Shown here piece by piece: positions 49,197-58,900 of a stretch of DNA of 64,000 nt. A model generated the notes under the pieces. The model saw only the letters and a list, made by a program, of their open reading frames with translations. It was not told the DNA's origin and did not search any database. The DNA comes from a virus. A program made the translations under genes and the position numbers. The stretch's first letter is position 1. Each line of letters begins with the position of its first letter. The stretch spans positions 62,001 through 126,000 of the IMG/VR virus record IMGVR_UViG_3300031707_000001; one strand, given 5' to 3'.

Positions 49197-50645
49197 ATGT
49201 CAACAATGCAGGAAATTCTCGCTTCTACACGTAAACTTATCGAAGTCAAGAAAGCAGAGTTCAATAGTACTCTGAAGAAGGCTGACGATAAGGCACTGAA
49301 CAACACAGGGGCGGGCGATGATAGCCCAATCACTCGTGGTCATGCGTTGGATGCTACGCAGTCAGCGCTTGAACCTACAAAGAAGCCCTTGATTACTTCT
49401 GATGCTATGACAGCACAGCCTCCTTCGGACGGTAAAGGCACAAAGGCTGATCTGAAGGGCAAGAACGAAGGCAACGTGACAGACCGTGCTGACAAGTTGG
49501 AAGCCGGCGATGCCGTTCTGGAGCCTAAGAAAGAGCCCTTGATTACATCAGATGCAAAGGCCGATCCCGAAGCAGGAGCCTCGGGTCAGACAGCAAAGCA
49601 AGCCACAGCAAAGTTGGCCAATGAGATCCTGAAGGACATTCGGGAATATCAGCAGAAGCAAGCTGCGCCGAAGGCTAAGCAGGACGTGAAAGCGGATGCA
49701 AAAGTAGCTTCGACGAAGAAAGCTGATCCAGATCCGGACCCCGATCCAGATCCCGATCCAGATCCGGACCCTGATCCCGATCCAGATCCGGACCCTGATC
49801 CAGGCAAGGGAAAGAAAGGCAAGAAGGTTGTAAAAGAGGAAGATAAGAAGGAAGCTTCTGGTCCTCAGCTTGAGTTGACAACTGACGTGTTGGCCAAGAT
49901 TGCCTCGATCGTACTTTCTTCTGAAGAAGGTGCACAGTTTGTGGAAGGCCAGCTTGCCAAGGCAGCCGGTGCAGAAGCTGCACAGGAGACTTTGGCTTTT
50001 TTGGCAGAACAGTCCGAACTGGCTGAAAAACAGGCTGCTTTCGAGCAGGGTCAGGCGGACGCCGAAGCATTGATTCAGCAAGCGCTGTATCAGGCCGGTC
50101 GGGAAGCGGGCCAAAAAGAAGCAGCGGCAGCTCAACAGAATAAGTTGATGGCGGGTCTGGGACAGAAAGTTGCCCAGGCAGGCATCGATGAAATGATGGG
50201 CGCTGGTGCTGCTCCTATGGAAGGTGGCGCTGGTGGAGCCGGCGGACCGGATGTTGGCGCCGCAGAACTAGCTGGTGGAGCTGGTGGAGCTGGTGGCGTT
50301 GGTGGAGCCGGCGAAGCTGGTGGGGAAATCACAGAAGAAGATCTGATGATGGCTCTTCAAGCATTGGTGCAGGAAGGCACAATTCAGCCCGAGGAAGCTC
50401 AGGCGGTTGTGGAGGCCTTGACGGGCGGCGGAGCGGGTGGTGAAGCGGCAGGAGCAGCTCCTGCAGCAGCCCCTGAGGCAGCTCCTGCGGAAGCACCAGC
50501 TGCAGTAGGTGGTGCAGAACACGAGGCATCTGAAACTCCTGAAAAGGAAAAGAAAGAAGAGAAGGAATCTTCTGAAAAGTCAGTTGAGAAGAAAGCCGCT
50601 GCTCTTCTGGATGCCATCCGTCAGGTCCGTGCAAGTCGTAAGTAA
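49197..50645 (+). CDS. Scaffold-like acidic protein with Asp-Pro repeat
   Basis: 482 residues from ATG 49197 after GGAGAT. EPTKKPLITSDA near residue 60 and EPKKEPLITSDA near 108 are an internal duplication. Around residue 178 about 14 Asp-Pro dipeptides follow one another, coded by GATCCAGATCC-like hexamers (49728-49803). Ala/Gln/Glu helices and a Gly/Ala region follow. Composition and place between protease and capsid genes fit a head scaffold. The Asp-Pro rod is unusual, and Asp-Pro bonds are acid-labile. Confidence 0.6.
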   Translation: MSTMQEILASTRKLIEVKKAEFNSTLKKADDKALNNTGAGDDSPITRGHALDATQSALEPTKKPLITSDAMTAQPPSDGKGTKADLKGKNEGNVTDRADKLEAGDAVLEPKKEPLITSDAKADPEAGASGQTAKQATAKLANEILKDIREYQQKQAAPKAKQDVKADAKVASTKKADPDPDPDPDPDPDPDPDPDPDPDPDPGKGKKGKKVVKEEDKKEASGPQLELTTDVLAKIASIVLSSEEGAQFVEGQLAKAAGAEAAQETLAFLAEQSELAEKQAAFEQGQADAEALIQQALYQAGREAGQKEAAAAQQNKLMAGLGQKVAQAGIDEMMGAGAAPMEGGAGGAGGPDVGAAELAGGAGGAGGVGGAGEAGGEITEEDLMMALQALVQEGTIQPEEAQAVVEALTGGGAGGEAAGAAPAAAPEAAPAEAPAAVGGAEHEASETPEKEKKEEKESSEKSVEKKAAALLDAIRQVRASRK

Positions 50646-50677
50646 TTGATAGGTCCTACTTAAAGGAGGGCCTAGCT

Positions 50678-51049
50678 ATGGACCAGGATACAAAGGCCAT
50701 TATGACAAAGGTAGCTGCGTACATCGAAAGTACGCAACCTTTGCTTGACAAACAGAACGAAACGAGAGACAATTTTCTTAAAAGGGCACACCAGGTAGCT
50801 GGTGTCCTGGCGAACAGGGGGCTAATCTCCCACGATGCCATCGAGGCATTCGTCGAGAAAGTAGCCTCTGACGAAGGTGAAAACGAGGTCTGGAAACTGG
50901 TGGAAGTGCTGGCCAGCGCAGTAAGACCCGACGAGTTCGGGGCAGTTGCAAAGGTAGCGGCTTCCGGTAAGATCACGGATCCTTTTGAGAGGCTTGTACT
51001 CTTTGGGGATGCGAGAGCTGAAACCAGAGTTTCAGGTATGGTAGACTAA
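50678..51049 (+). CDS. Small helical head-block protein
   Basis: 123 residues after AAAGGAGGG. It is mostly helical (LKRAHQVAGVLANRGLISHD). It lies between scaffold and decoration candidates and may be a head assembly protein. No family is recognised. Confidence 0.55.
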   Translation: MDQDTKAIMTKVAAYIESTQPLLDKQNETRDNFLKRAHQVAGVLANRGLISHDAIEAFVEKVASDEGENEVWKLVEVLASAVRPDEFGAVAKVAASGKITDPFERLVLFGDARAETRVSGMVD

Positions 51050-51067
51050 CAACTAAGGAGCAAAACC

Positions 51068-51598
51068 ATGGGATGGTTTAATGTACTGAAGGGTGCGTAT
51101 CCCACTTTGCAGCAGATCGACAAGACCTTGGATGTCGGTGCTCGCACGGTAGGAATTGTGCGTGGCTCTCTCATGTATCAAGCCTCCACCAACGTATGGG
51201 CGCTCGCCGGTGCGGGAGACGATTCGGATGCTGAAAAGTATCTGTATTTCGCTCTCCAAGCACAGACAGACCTGGTAGCAGGTATGGCGGGTACCATCGG
51301 ACAGGGTGTGGCTGGTGGCGTAGCCCGGGTAACGGGCCTCGCAGTGGGAATGCCATTCGAGTTCGAAACAGATCAGTTCGTAATGCCGGCTTCGTATTAC
51401 ATCGGTCAGTTGCTGACCGTGGCGAATGGCGGCAAACTGGCCGATCACTCATCGGGGAAGAATTGCGTGGCGCAGGTCACGAAGGCTGTATTCTCCCGTT
51501 ACGTCAACGATGCAGTGGCGGTTACAGGTTGGAGAACTGGTGCCAATGTAAACGTGCTTACAGCACGTACACTTTGGATTCCTAAATTGGTGGCGTAA
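51068..51598 (+). CDS. Candidate head decoration protein
   Basis: 176 residues after AAGGAG. It is rich in Gly, Ala and Val, with beta-type stretches (GTIGQGVAGGVARVTGLAVG). It is directly upstream of the major capsid gene, the usual place of decoration proteins. Sequence alone does not prove the role. Confidence 0.5.
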   Translation: MGWFNVLKGAYPTLQQIDKTLDVGARTVGIVRGSLMYQASTNVWALAGAGDDSDAEKYLYFALQAQTDLVAGMAGTIGQGVAGGVARVTGLAVGMPFEFETDQFVMPASYYIGQLLTVANGGKLADHSSGKNCVAQVTKAVFSRYVNDAVAVTGWRTGANVNVLTARTLWIPKLVA

Positions 51599-51622
51599 GC
51601 CTCTAAAAGGAGTATAGATACA

Positions 51623-52576
51623 ATGGATACACAGAATGTACCAGTATCAGTCATCAATGCGAGAATCCTGGAGCACCTGGATCGTGATGAGGTAAAGAAG
51701 GCTCAGGACGCTGCTACGGATTACACCCGTATGCAAGTCCGTGAAGAGTCTTTTGCCTTCAAGATTCTTCCGCCTGAAAAGGCGACAGACGACATGCTCG
51801 ATAGAGATATCGACGAACGTCTGCGTATCATCTGGGAAAAAGAACCAGACAACCCACCTTCTAAGTGGGTGCCTCTGCAAACGATTCCGGACGGTGAATA
51901 TATCACGGGAAGCCGTTATATCATTCCGTTCGCTCGTGTTCTGACTCCCAAGTTCGTAAAGGACATCGATGAGTTGCGTACTTATCGGTTGGACATCCGC
52001 AAGATTCTGACCGACAACTCGATCAAGGACGCTTTGGCCGAGATCGACAGCAAGTTCATCGCCACGGTCAACTCGATCGTACGGAATACGATGAGTGGTG
52101 GAGCTGGATCGCCTCAGAAAGAGACGAAAAAGGTCCAGTGGATCGACGTGACGGATCCGTTGAATCGTCAGTCCTTTGCGGAAGCAAAGAAAATGCTGCC
52201 TCGTGGCAACGCTAACGGCAAGTACCGTCTGCGCAACTACATCGCTCTGATGAACGATGTAACCGCACAGGACTGGCTGAAGCTTGACAGGTTGGCAGTC
52301 GGCGGTGATCTGGCCCAGGACTTCTTCAAGAACGGTCTGACAACAGATACGTTCTTCGGCGTGAAGGCAATCTTCACGATCAAGGATAACCTGGTTCCAG
52401 ATAACTACGTGTACTTCTTCGCAGCACCGGAATTTCTGGGCAAGTGCTTCTACTTGACAGACTGGACGATGTTCATGAAGAAGGAAGCGTATTTCATCGA
52501 AATGTTCAGCTACTGGCTGGGCGGATTTGCATTCGGTAACATCGCAGGATGTGCCCTTTGCCGGTTCAATCAGTAA
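51623..52576 (+). CDS. Major capsid protein (putative)
   Basis: 317 residues after AAAGGAG. A helical N-terminus (ILEHLDRDEVKKAQDAATDY), a central region with FAFKILPPEKATDDML, and KWVPLQTIPDGEYITGSRYI suggest an HK97-like N-arm and body. Order after protease and scaffold, good ribosome site and a strong terminator right after it support the call. There is no obvious cleavage site at the N-terminus. Confidence 0.7.
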   Translation: MDTQNVPVSVINARILEHLDRDEVKKAQDAATDYTRMQVREESFAFKILPPEKATDDMLDRDIDERLRIIWEKEPDNPPSKWVPLQTIPDGEYITGSRYIIPFARVLTPKFVKDIDELRTYRLDIRKILTDNSIKDALAEIDSKFIATVNSIVRNTMSGGAGSPQKETKKVQWIDVTDPLNRQSFAEAKKMLPRGNANGKYRLRNYIALMNDVTAQDWLKLDRLAVGGDLAQDFFKNGLTTDTFFGVKAIFTIKDNLVPDNYVYFFAAPEFLGKCFYLTDWTMFMKKEAYFIEMFSYWLGGFAFGNIAGCALCRFNQ

Positions 52577-52595
52577 GTACTGGATTCGGTGAAGT

Positions 52596-53306
52596 TCAAA
52601 CACGAATATATCGGGGAGCCAGGACAGCCTGGCTCCCCTTTTTAATCGAAAGCCATGCTTTGAACTTTCCATCCTTCGCTAGAAGGTGATCGATGCTATG
52701 ACAGTTAGGGCAAACAACTTCTATGTTTATTGGATCGTTGTTGCTATGGTTTCGATCTTTATGATGTCGTTCCAAAATTTCAGGATATTTGTCAAAACCG
52801 CAACGGTCACATTCGATCATTTGTGTTCGAGGAACCGTTTTGGCAGGATCTGTTTTTCGAATATACCCTACGAACCGGTGAAGAGATCCACAACGCCGAG
52901 AACAGTATCTATGGGTTTTTCTGGAAGTTGTAAATATCTTATTACAGTATTCACACGTTTTTGTTATGAGTGGTTTTCGCAAGCGTTGAGTTCGGCATTC
53001 TTGACTACAACAGAATTGTTTCGAACTACTAGGAACAGTTGCGAATTGTTTACCACAAACAATACAGTTCTTTGTTATTTTCGTAAGTATCTTTCCACGT
53101 CTGGAAGCAAAACTTGGCCGGGCACAGGCAATAGAACAGAACTTGTTCTTAGATGTAAATTCCTTGTTGCATGTCGGACACCTTTTAGTTATGATGTTCT
53201 TGCGCTTGAAAAGGCCGGCGCACTTTCGTGAACAGGCTCGTTTGTGAGGATGCTTGGAATCCACAAACGGAAGATGACAGGTGATACATAGTTTAGTAGT
53301 TTTCAT
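52596..53306 (-). CDS. HNH homing-type endonuclease with zinc-finger repeats (copy 2)
   Basis: 236 residues on the minus strand. Four CxxC...CSxxC repeats (CITCHLPF, CPTCNKEF, CIVCGKQF, CEYCNKIF) are followed by the HNH core CDRCGFDKYPEILERHHKDR and NIEVVCPNCHSIDHLLAKDG. It is very close to copy 1 in the HNH part and differs more in the fingers. It sits between the capsid terminator and the next gene. The last residues read through the terminator hairpin in antisense. Confidence 0.85.
   Translation of the reverse strand: MKTTKLCITCHLPFVDSKHPHKRACSRKCAGLFKRKNIITKRCPTCNKEFTSKNKFCSIACARPSFASRRGKILTKITKNCIVCGKQFATVPSSSKQFCCSQECRTQRLRKPLITKTCEYCNKIFTTSRKTHRYCSRRCGSLHRFVGYIRKTDPAKTVPRTQMIECDRCGFDKYPEILERHHKDRNHSNNDPINIEVVCPNCHSIDHLLAKDGKFKAWLSIKKGSQAVLAPRYIRV
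52613..52643 (+). terminator. Strong terminator after the capsid gene
   Basis: An 11-bp perfect stem GGGGAGCCAGG/CCTGGCTCCCC (52613-52623/52628-52638) has an ACAG loop, then TTTTT. Confidence 0.92.
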
Positions 53307-53323
53307 GATAGGAGATTACCAGT

Positions 53324-53941
53324 ATGCCACTAACAAGTAAAGGTAAAAAGATACTTTCTGCTATGGAGCGCCCGGAATCTGAGGGCGGCTATGGTACTAA
53401 GAAGGGTAAGGAAGTATTCTACGCTTCGCAGAACAAGGGCACCATCGAAGGTACGCACAAGACCAGTGAAGTACACAGCCCACAATGGCTTGAAGGATTT
53501 ACCAAAGCCGCCAACGATTTAGGTCTGACAGATCCGGATCAGGTTGTAGCACTATTGAAGACAGCACAGCGTTTGCACTTCATGCATACGCATCCTGATG
53601 CTTTTGACGCCGGCTATACAGCTGAGATGACAAAGAAGGGAATGAACAAAGAAGCCGGTCCTTGGGGTGCTATGAAGACTTTGGGTCTTTTGGGCGCCGG
53701 CGCAGCGGGCATGGTGGGAGCACAGGCCGCAGGACGTAACATGGGCATACGGCCATTCAATCGTCAGCTTTGGACAGTCGAAGATTTTCAAAATGCTGCA
53801 AAAGAATATCAGGACATTGCCGGCCGAGTACGTCCGCATACGAGTCCGTTTGGAATGATGGGGCAGCAGGGTATGTACGGTGGCCCGAATCGCATGGGTT
53901 ATTTCTCTCCGACCGGCGGCTACTACACCAGTCCATACTAA
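53324..53941 (+). CDS. Virion-block protein with GTKKGKEVFYASQNKG-type N-terminus and GFT motif
   Basis: 205 residues after AGGAG. YGTKKGKEVFYASQNKGTI near residue 23 is a short module that I know from many phage proteins. SPQWLEGFTKAANDLGLTDP near residue 50 is a form of the recurrent GFI motif. GLLGAGAAGMVGAQAAG near residue 122 is a glycine zipper. It ends in Gly/Tyr-rich sequence. Function unknown. Confidence 0.6.
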   Translation: MPLTSKGKKILSAMERPESEGGYGTKKGKEVFYASQNKGTIEGTHKTSEVHSPQWLEGFTKAANDLGLTDPDQVVALLKTAQRLHFMHTHPDAFDAGYTAEMTKKGMNKEAGPWGAMKTLGLLGAGAAGMVGAQAAGRNMGIRPFNRQLWTVEDFQNAAKEYQDIAGRVRPHTSPFGMMGQQGMYGGPNRMGYFSPTGGYYTSPY

Positions 53942-53955
53942 GCTAAGGTGCAGTC

Positions 53956-54402
53956 ATGGCAGAGCCAGTACCTCTCGGTAACAAGGGGTACATTACCGAG
54001 CTGGATATTCGAATCTGGCTTAGGGATAATGACCCCGATGCCAACAATCTAATCAAGGACTATGAATTTTCGCCCGAGGAAATTCGTACAGCAATGACCT
54101 TGGTTGTAGATCGTTGGAACGATACTCCGCCACACTTAGTCAATCACAACTTTACCATCAATACATTTCCCTATCGCAGTGCGTTTATTCGGGGTACTGC
54201 CGCCAATTTGTTGTTCATTGCTGCCAATCGCTTTCGTAGAAATTCACTGAAGTACAACGTGCCCGGGGGTGTAGTGGCTGATCAAGAGAAGTATCAGGAA
54301 TACGATTCAGCCGGCGAAAGACTGTGGCAGGATTATACACAGTGGATATTCAGCGAAAAGCGGTCGATTAACATGGAAGAAGGATTTGCAGTGGTTCACT
54401 GA
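53956..54402 (+). CDS. Candidate neck or head-completion protein
   Basis: 148 residues, helical. SPEEIRTAMTLVVDRWNDTP and SAFIRGTAANLLFIAANRFR suggest the compact helical fold of head-tail connector proteins. It is placed right after the capsid module and before tail genes. The role comes mainly from position. Confidence 0.55.
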   Translation: MAEPVPLGNKGYITELDIRIWLRDNDPDANNLIKDYEFSPEEIRTAMTLVVDRWNDTPPHLVNHNFTINTFPYRSAFIRGTAANLLFIAANRFRRNSLKYNVPGGVVADQEKYQEYDSAGERLWQDYTQWIFSEKRSINMEEGFAVVH

Positions 54403-55220
54403 TGAACGACGTGTTCACACAATTCCAAATCCTTCCGGGGTATGCTACCGGTTTTACGTTCACGTGGGCAATTACTCAGTCTCTTACCGATCCATTACCC
54501 TGGAAGTTCTACATTGACGAAGGTCCCTCAAGCGTGGGTCCATGGGACACTATTTCTCCTGCTTTAACCAATCTCTATTCCTGGTTCGACGGCAAGAAGA
54601 GAGTCGTCAACAAGGATCCTGTCCTGTACTTCAGGATAAGACTACAAACACCGAAAAACGAATACATATCCTTCATCAAAACACCGTACGCTGACGTGAC
54701 CCGTCGTGAATACCTTATTGTTCAAGACATCATGCGGCGAGAACTTCTGCAACAAAAAGACATGGCGGCCGTTCCAGGTAAGCTATGGATCAGGGCGACG
54801 TTTGGTCCAAAGTGTCCGTACTGCAAAGATCCGGTGACTGGTGAGGTAACATCGTCGAACTGCAAGTATTGCTTGGGTGTGGGCCGGCTGCCGCCCTTTA
54901 ATGGTCCTTATGACATGTGGGTTACATTCTCGCCCACACAACGAAACTTGGAATTGAAACCGGACGGCACCGGCCTTGCCCAACCTTACACCTGGTACCT
55001 GCGCATCATTGGAACTGTGCTTGCAAAAGATAATGACATCGTTATTGATACTCGATCCGATAAACGGTATATTGTTGATGGGGTAAATAACGAATTGGAG
55101 ATTCGGCGTGTACCTGTGATTCAAATGGCACATGCACGAGAGTTACCGGTAAGTGATCCTCTGTATCGTTTGGGAACCTCTGCACAAAGCGAGGAAGGTT
55201 GCGTTTTAGATAATGTCTGA
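54402..55220 (+). CDS. Candidate neck protein with CxxC pairs
   Basis: 272 residues, start overlapping the previous stop by one base. CPYCKDPVTGEVTSSNCKYC (residues about 146-165) is a zinc ribbon, followed by LGVGRLPPFNGPY. Phage neck or adaptor proteins with this kind of C4 module occur in large myoviruses. The rest is beta-rich. Confidence 0.55.
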   Translation: MNDVFTQFQILPGYATGFTFTWAITQSLTDPLPWKFYIDEGPSSVGPWDTISPALTNLYSWFDGKKRVVNKDPVLYFRIRLQTPKNEYISFIKTPYADVTRREYLIVQDIMRRELLQQKDMAAVPGKLWIRATFGPKCPYCKDPVTGEVTSSNCKYCLGVGRLPPFNGPYDMWVTFSPTQRNLELKPDGTGLAQPYTWYLRIIGTVLAKDNDIVIDTRSDKRYIVDGVNNELEIRRVPVIQMAHARELPVSDPLYRLGTSAQSEEGCVLDNV

Positions 55221-55914
55221 TCCAACTGCCAGATTAGCATCCAATACCCCGTTGCCCGTCAAAGACGAACGGCTGATGCCAGAGGGTATTTCGGAAAAGG
55301 TAGATATGCTATGTCATATCCGGAAGACACCCGTTGTATTGTATGGTATCTTCCTAGAATTGACTCGACAGTTTTACTCCAATGCCGCTAATCTATCCAA
55401 CGACGTTTGCGCTACCTGGGACCCCGATCCAGCCAAGACTCAAATATGGCTTGATACAGAATACAATTGGGACGAGGCGGTAGTAGAATTTCGTCCAGCA
55501 ATCTATATCAAGTTGGGGCCTATAACCTATGCCTCGATTACCGGAAGGCATGACAGCCTTTACAGCATTGATCTTGAGCAAGGCGAATATCATTTTACAC
55601 GAAGTGGAACAGGCACTGCCATGTGGGTTCACGTTGCCACAACTAAATCCGAAGCCGTAACGCTTTCAGGCACAACATTGGACTACTTGGATGCGTTTTC
55701 CAAAATCATCAAGGAAGATTTCAAATTTCAAACGTTTGAACTCGTCCAGATGGGTAGTTTGGAGACAGAAAAGGAGTCCAGAGAGAGATACAGAAGTACG
55801 GTAACAATGTCGTTTTCATTCCAAGATGCCTGGTCCTTGAAGCTGGAAAGTCCGAAGTTAAAGAGAATAGTCTTTAACGCTGGACAAGCTTTGTTGGATC
55901 GTGGTATATTGTGA
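55213..55914 (+). CDS. Candidate tail terminator or neck protein
   Basis: 233 residues, overlapping the previous gene by eight bases. The mixed alpha/beta pattern (DMLCHIRKTPVVLYGIFLEL) and the place just before the sheath gene suggest tail completion. No certain family. Confidence 0.5.
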   Translation: MSDPTARLASNTPLPVKDERLMPEGISEKVDMLCHIRKTPVVLYGIFLELTRQFYSNAANLSNDVCATWDPDPAKTQIWLDTEYNWDEAVVEFRPAIYIKLGPITYASITGRHDSLYSIDLEQGEYHFTRSGTGTAMWVHVATTKSEAVTLSGTTLDYLDAFSKIIKEDFKFQTFELVQMGSLETEKESRERYRSTVTMSFSFQDAWSLKLESPKLKRIVFNAGQALLDRGIL

Positions 55915-55954
55915 TGATTGAATGTTGAAAATTAACTCGTAAAGGAGTATTGAA

Positions 55955-58900
55955 ATGCCATACGTTCTACCACAAGTTCAGGTATTCCAGGAATTCCGTG
56001 TTCTTCCCTCTGTCGTGGTGAGGAACCTTAACGCCTTTGTGTTTGGCCCGCACTATCAGCTGTTCCGCTATGAAGAAGCAGCTGAGAAAGCATTGATCGG
56101 CCTGGGGGCATACGACAAGAGCAACGACACGGATTATTCTTATCCAAATTTGCCAAGTGGATCAACCGTTGATCAAAGCTACGTAAAGCTCTACATGGAA
56201 AACGTGTGGGCGCAGTACGCAGCCATTTCGGCAAGCAGCGCCAATCCCCTTAACGTAGTCAGCACAGCTGAGCTGAACAAGCTGCGTGCTGCACCCGTAA
56301 TCGGGGCATGCGTAGTTGGCACCAACGGCGGATCACCCATTGCGGGTGTAAATCCCGTTTCTGGTGGGTATCTTCGGGCTGGCGTCACAGCCGCAGAAGA
56401 CTACTATATGTGGCCTTACGGAGGTTGGGATGGCGGAGCCAGTGCATGGTCGGCTTCCAAGTTGGTTATGGCTGTGGACAGTGCCGCTCAGCAAGGCCGC
56501 ATGAAGTTCCTGACCAACACGGGCGCCAATGGCACATTCGTTGTTACAGGCAATGCTACGATGCCTCATTGGGATATTGGCCCGGCCGGCATTCGTCTTC
56601 AAATGGTAGCAGGTGTCGACAACGACATCCACGCTCCGGTTAAAGTCACTTTCGGTGATGGCGCCGGCAACGAATTGCTTGTTGAATTGGACGAGAGCAA
56701 GATGGCCACGCTAATTAACTGGGCCATCGATCTGCAGAAGCCAGTAAAGATCATAATCAACCTGGCAGCAGGAACAACGTCTATAGTTTGGGAAGCAGTT
56801 GCAGGCAGCAAAACGCTGACCGTTAATCTGAAGCCGGCAGACGCAACAACGTTGAACGGTTTGAAATCGGCGTTGGAAGGTATCAGCACTGTTGCTACCT
56901 ACTTCAACATCACGTTGACTGGTTCAGGCACGGGTGTTGTTAGTACAGCTGTAGATCAGGTTGGTACGGACATTTCGGCCGCAACGACTACGTTACTGCG
57001 TGATTCGTTCCGTATTCACGTCACGCCGAATCCTTACGTGTTCAAGACGGCAAACGGAGTCAATCACTCCGTACAGTTCTTCAACCGTGATGTGCAGGTC
57101 GGCGATCGGGTACGCTATACAGTAACGGACGGCAGTTCGGTGGTTCATACCGGTACAACCAAGGTTGTAGGGTTTGAAGCCGATCCGGCACTGGCCTATC
57201 TGGGCGATCCTACTCCAAAAGATACGAATGCAGCATCACAGGCTGCTGACGATCTTTCTGCAGTGGTTGCTTCGCTCGTTCCAGCAGCAGGCAATGCCCG
57301 CACAATGGATAACACAGGTGCAGGCGTTATTGCATTGGATGGTACAATCCAGCAATACCCGGTCGATTTGAAGAACGGTGTATTGAGCGAGAGCGTTACG
57401 ATCACGATTACCAAGGACGGTCTGAAGGACGTTGCTGAAGCCACGGTTGAAAGCGCCAGCGGAAACTATGTTCGTACAGGCGTAAAGATCGAAACTGGAG
57501 TCGGTGGCGATGATGGCGAAATCTACGTCGGACAGAATATGGTTGTGCGTTTCGTCCAGGGCGGAACCGATCCGGATGCAATATTCCAGGTTGGTGACGT
57601 CTATACGCTTGATCCCAAAGTCAAGGGCGGATACACGGTAATTGATAACCGCTTTGTGGTCAAAGGTGGCGCATATGCGGGTCCGATCGATACTACCTAT
57701 GTAGTTGAAGTCGTTCGTGGTGGAGTATTCAACCGGACAGTCAACGTGATTAAGGGTCTGCAGGACCCCTATCCCGCTGTAGCGGTGCTCAGTGCCAGCG
57801 TAAACTGGGATGATTGGTTGGGTGGTGATGTGGACGACGAATACGTATTGGTCTGCACATCAGCCGGTGACATTGCCAGTGCACAGTTCCACCTTAGCTC
57901 GCAGTTGGGCGAGTTGGAATCTGGCATCGTATTCGGTGTAGCAGCGACGGACATTGCCTTGGGTGATAAAGGCTTGATGGCACAGTTCGATGTTGATGAT
58001 ACCTTTTCAGTAGGCGACTACTGGATCATCAAGGTAAACGGCTGCCGTCCCCAGGTTAAGATATTCGATACGGCCGGCGTGGACACTGGTGGTTATTTCA
58101 CAGTGGAAGCCGGTGGTGTATTGGATCTGGGCGGATACGGCGGAACCATAACGTTCGAGGCAAACCTGAACGAATTGGGTGGTTTTGCTCCGGATGGTGG
58201 TCTGGTTGTCGGAGACGTATTCTACGTCGAAGCGGTTGCAGCAACTGACGGAGCAATCCGGACGTTGGTGCTTGCAGACGATCTGCCTTCAGAAGCAATC
58301 CCGGGTATCGACTCGGCAACAGATATGACCAATACAGCGCCCGATAAGTTTGGTTCGTGGTTGTATCTCGTACAGGCAACCACGGCGATCGAGTCTGAAC
58401 GTATTCAGTCTCCGCCAGATTACAACTGGTTGGCTGATGCTGGTGGCATAACCGTCTATAAGAACCTGCAAGTTCAGGATTCTTCTTGGACGAATTTGCT
58501 TGGCGAGATGATGTGGATGAATGTCTACAGTGCTGATATGTACGTTGAGTACAGAGCATTGCTGTCAACCTACACAGATACGCTGCATTTCATTGCAGAC
58601 ATCGCCAACGTGCCAACAGAGTTGGGCACCGTATCTCCGGATAATCCGTTGTCACAGGGTGTGTATAACGCTCTAAGCAACAGCGGAAACCGTGGCGTAT
58701 GGTACATGGGTGTTCCAAGCGTTGACCTGGCTGGTTTCAGCACGGTGCTGGATCGGGCCTCGTTGACTGATGAGGTTTATAACTTCGCTCCGTTAACACG
58801 AGATATGCAGATTCTCGATGCTGTAGAAGCGCACGTCAACGACATGAGTTCGGAATCGAACAAGCGTTGGCGTATTGCCTTCGTTGGTACAGATATGCCA

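Noticed and set aside
51647-52672. 341-codon minus-strand frame opposite the capsid gene
   Set aside because: It mirrors the codon structure of the + strand gene, has no ribosome site or family and would be antisense to a late gene.
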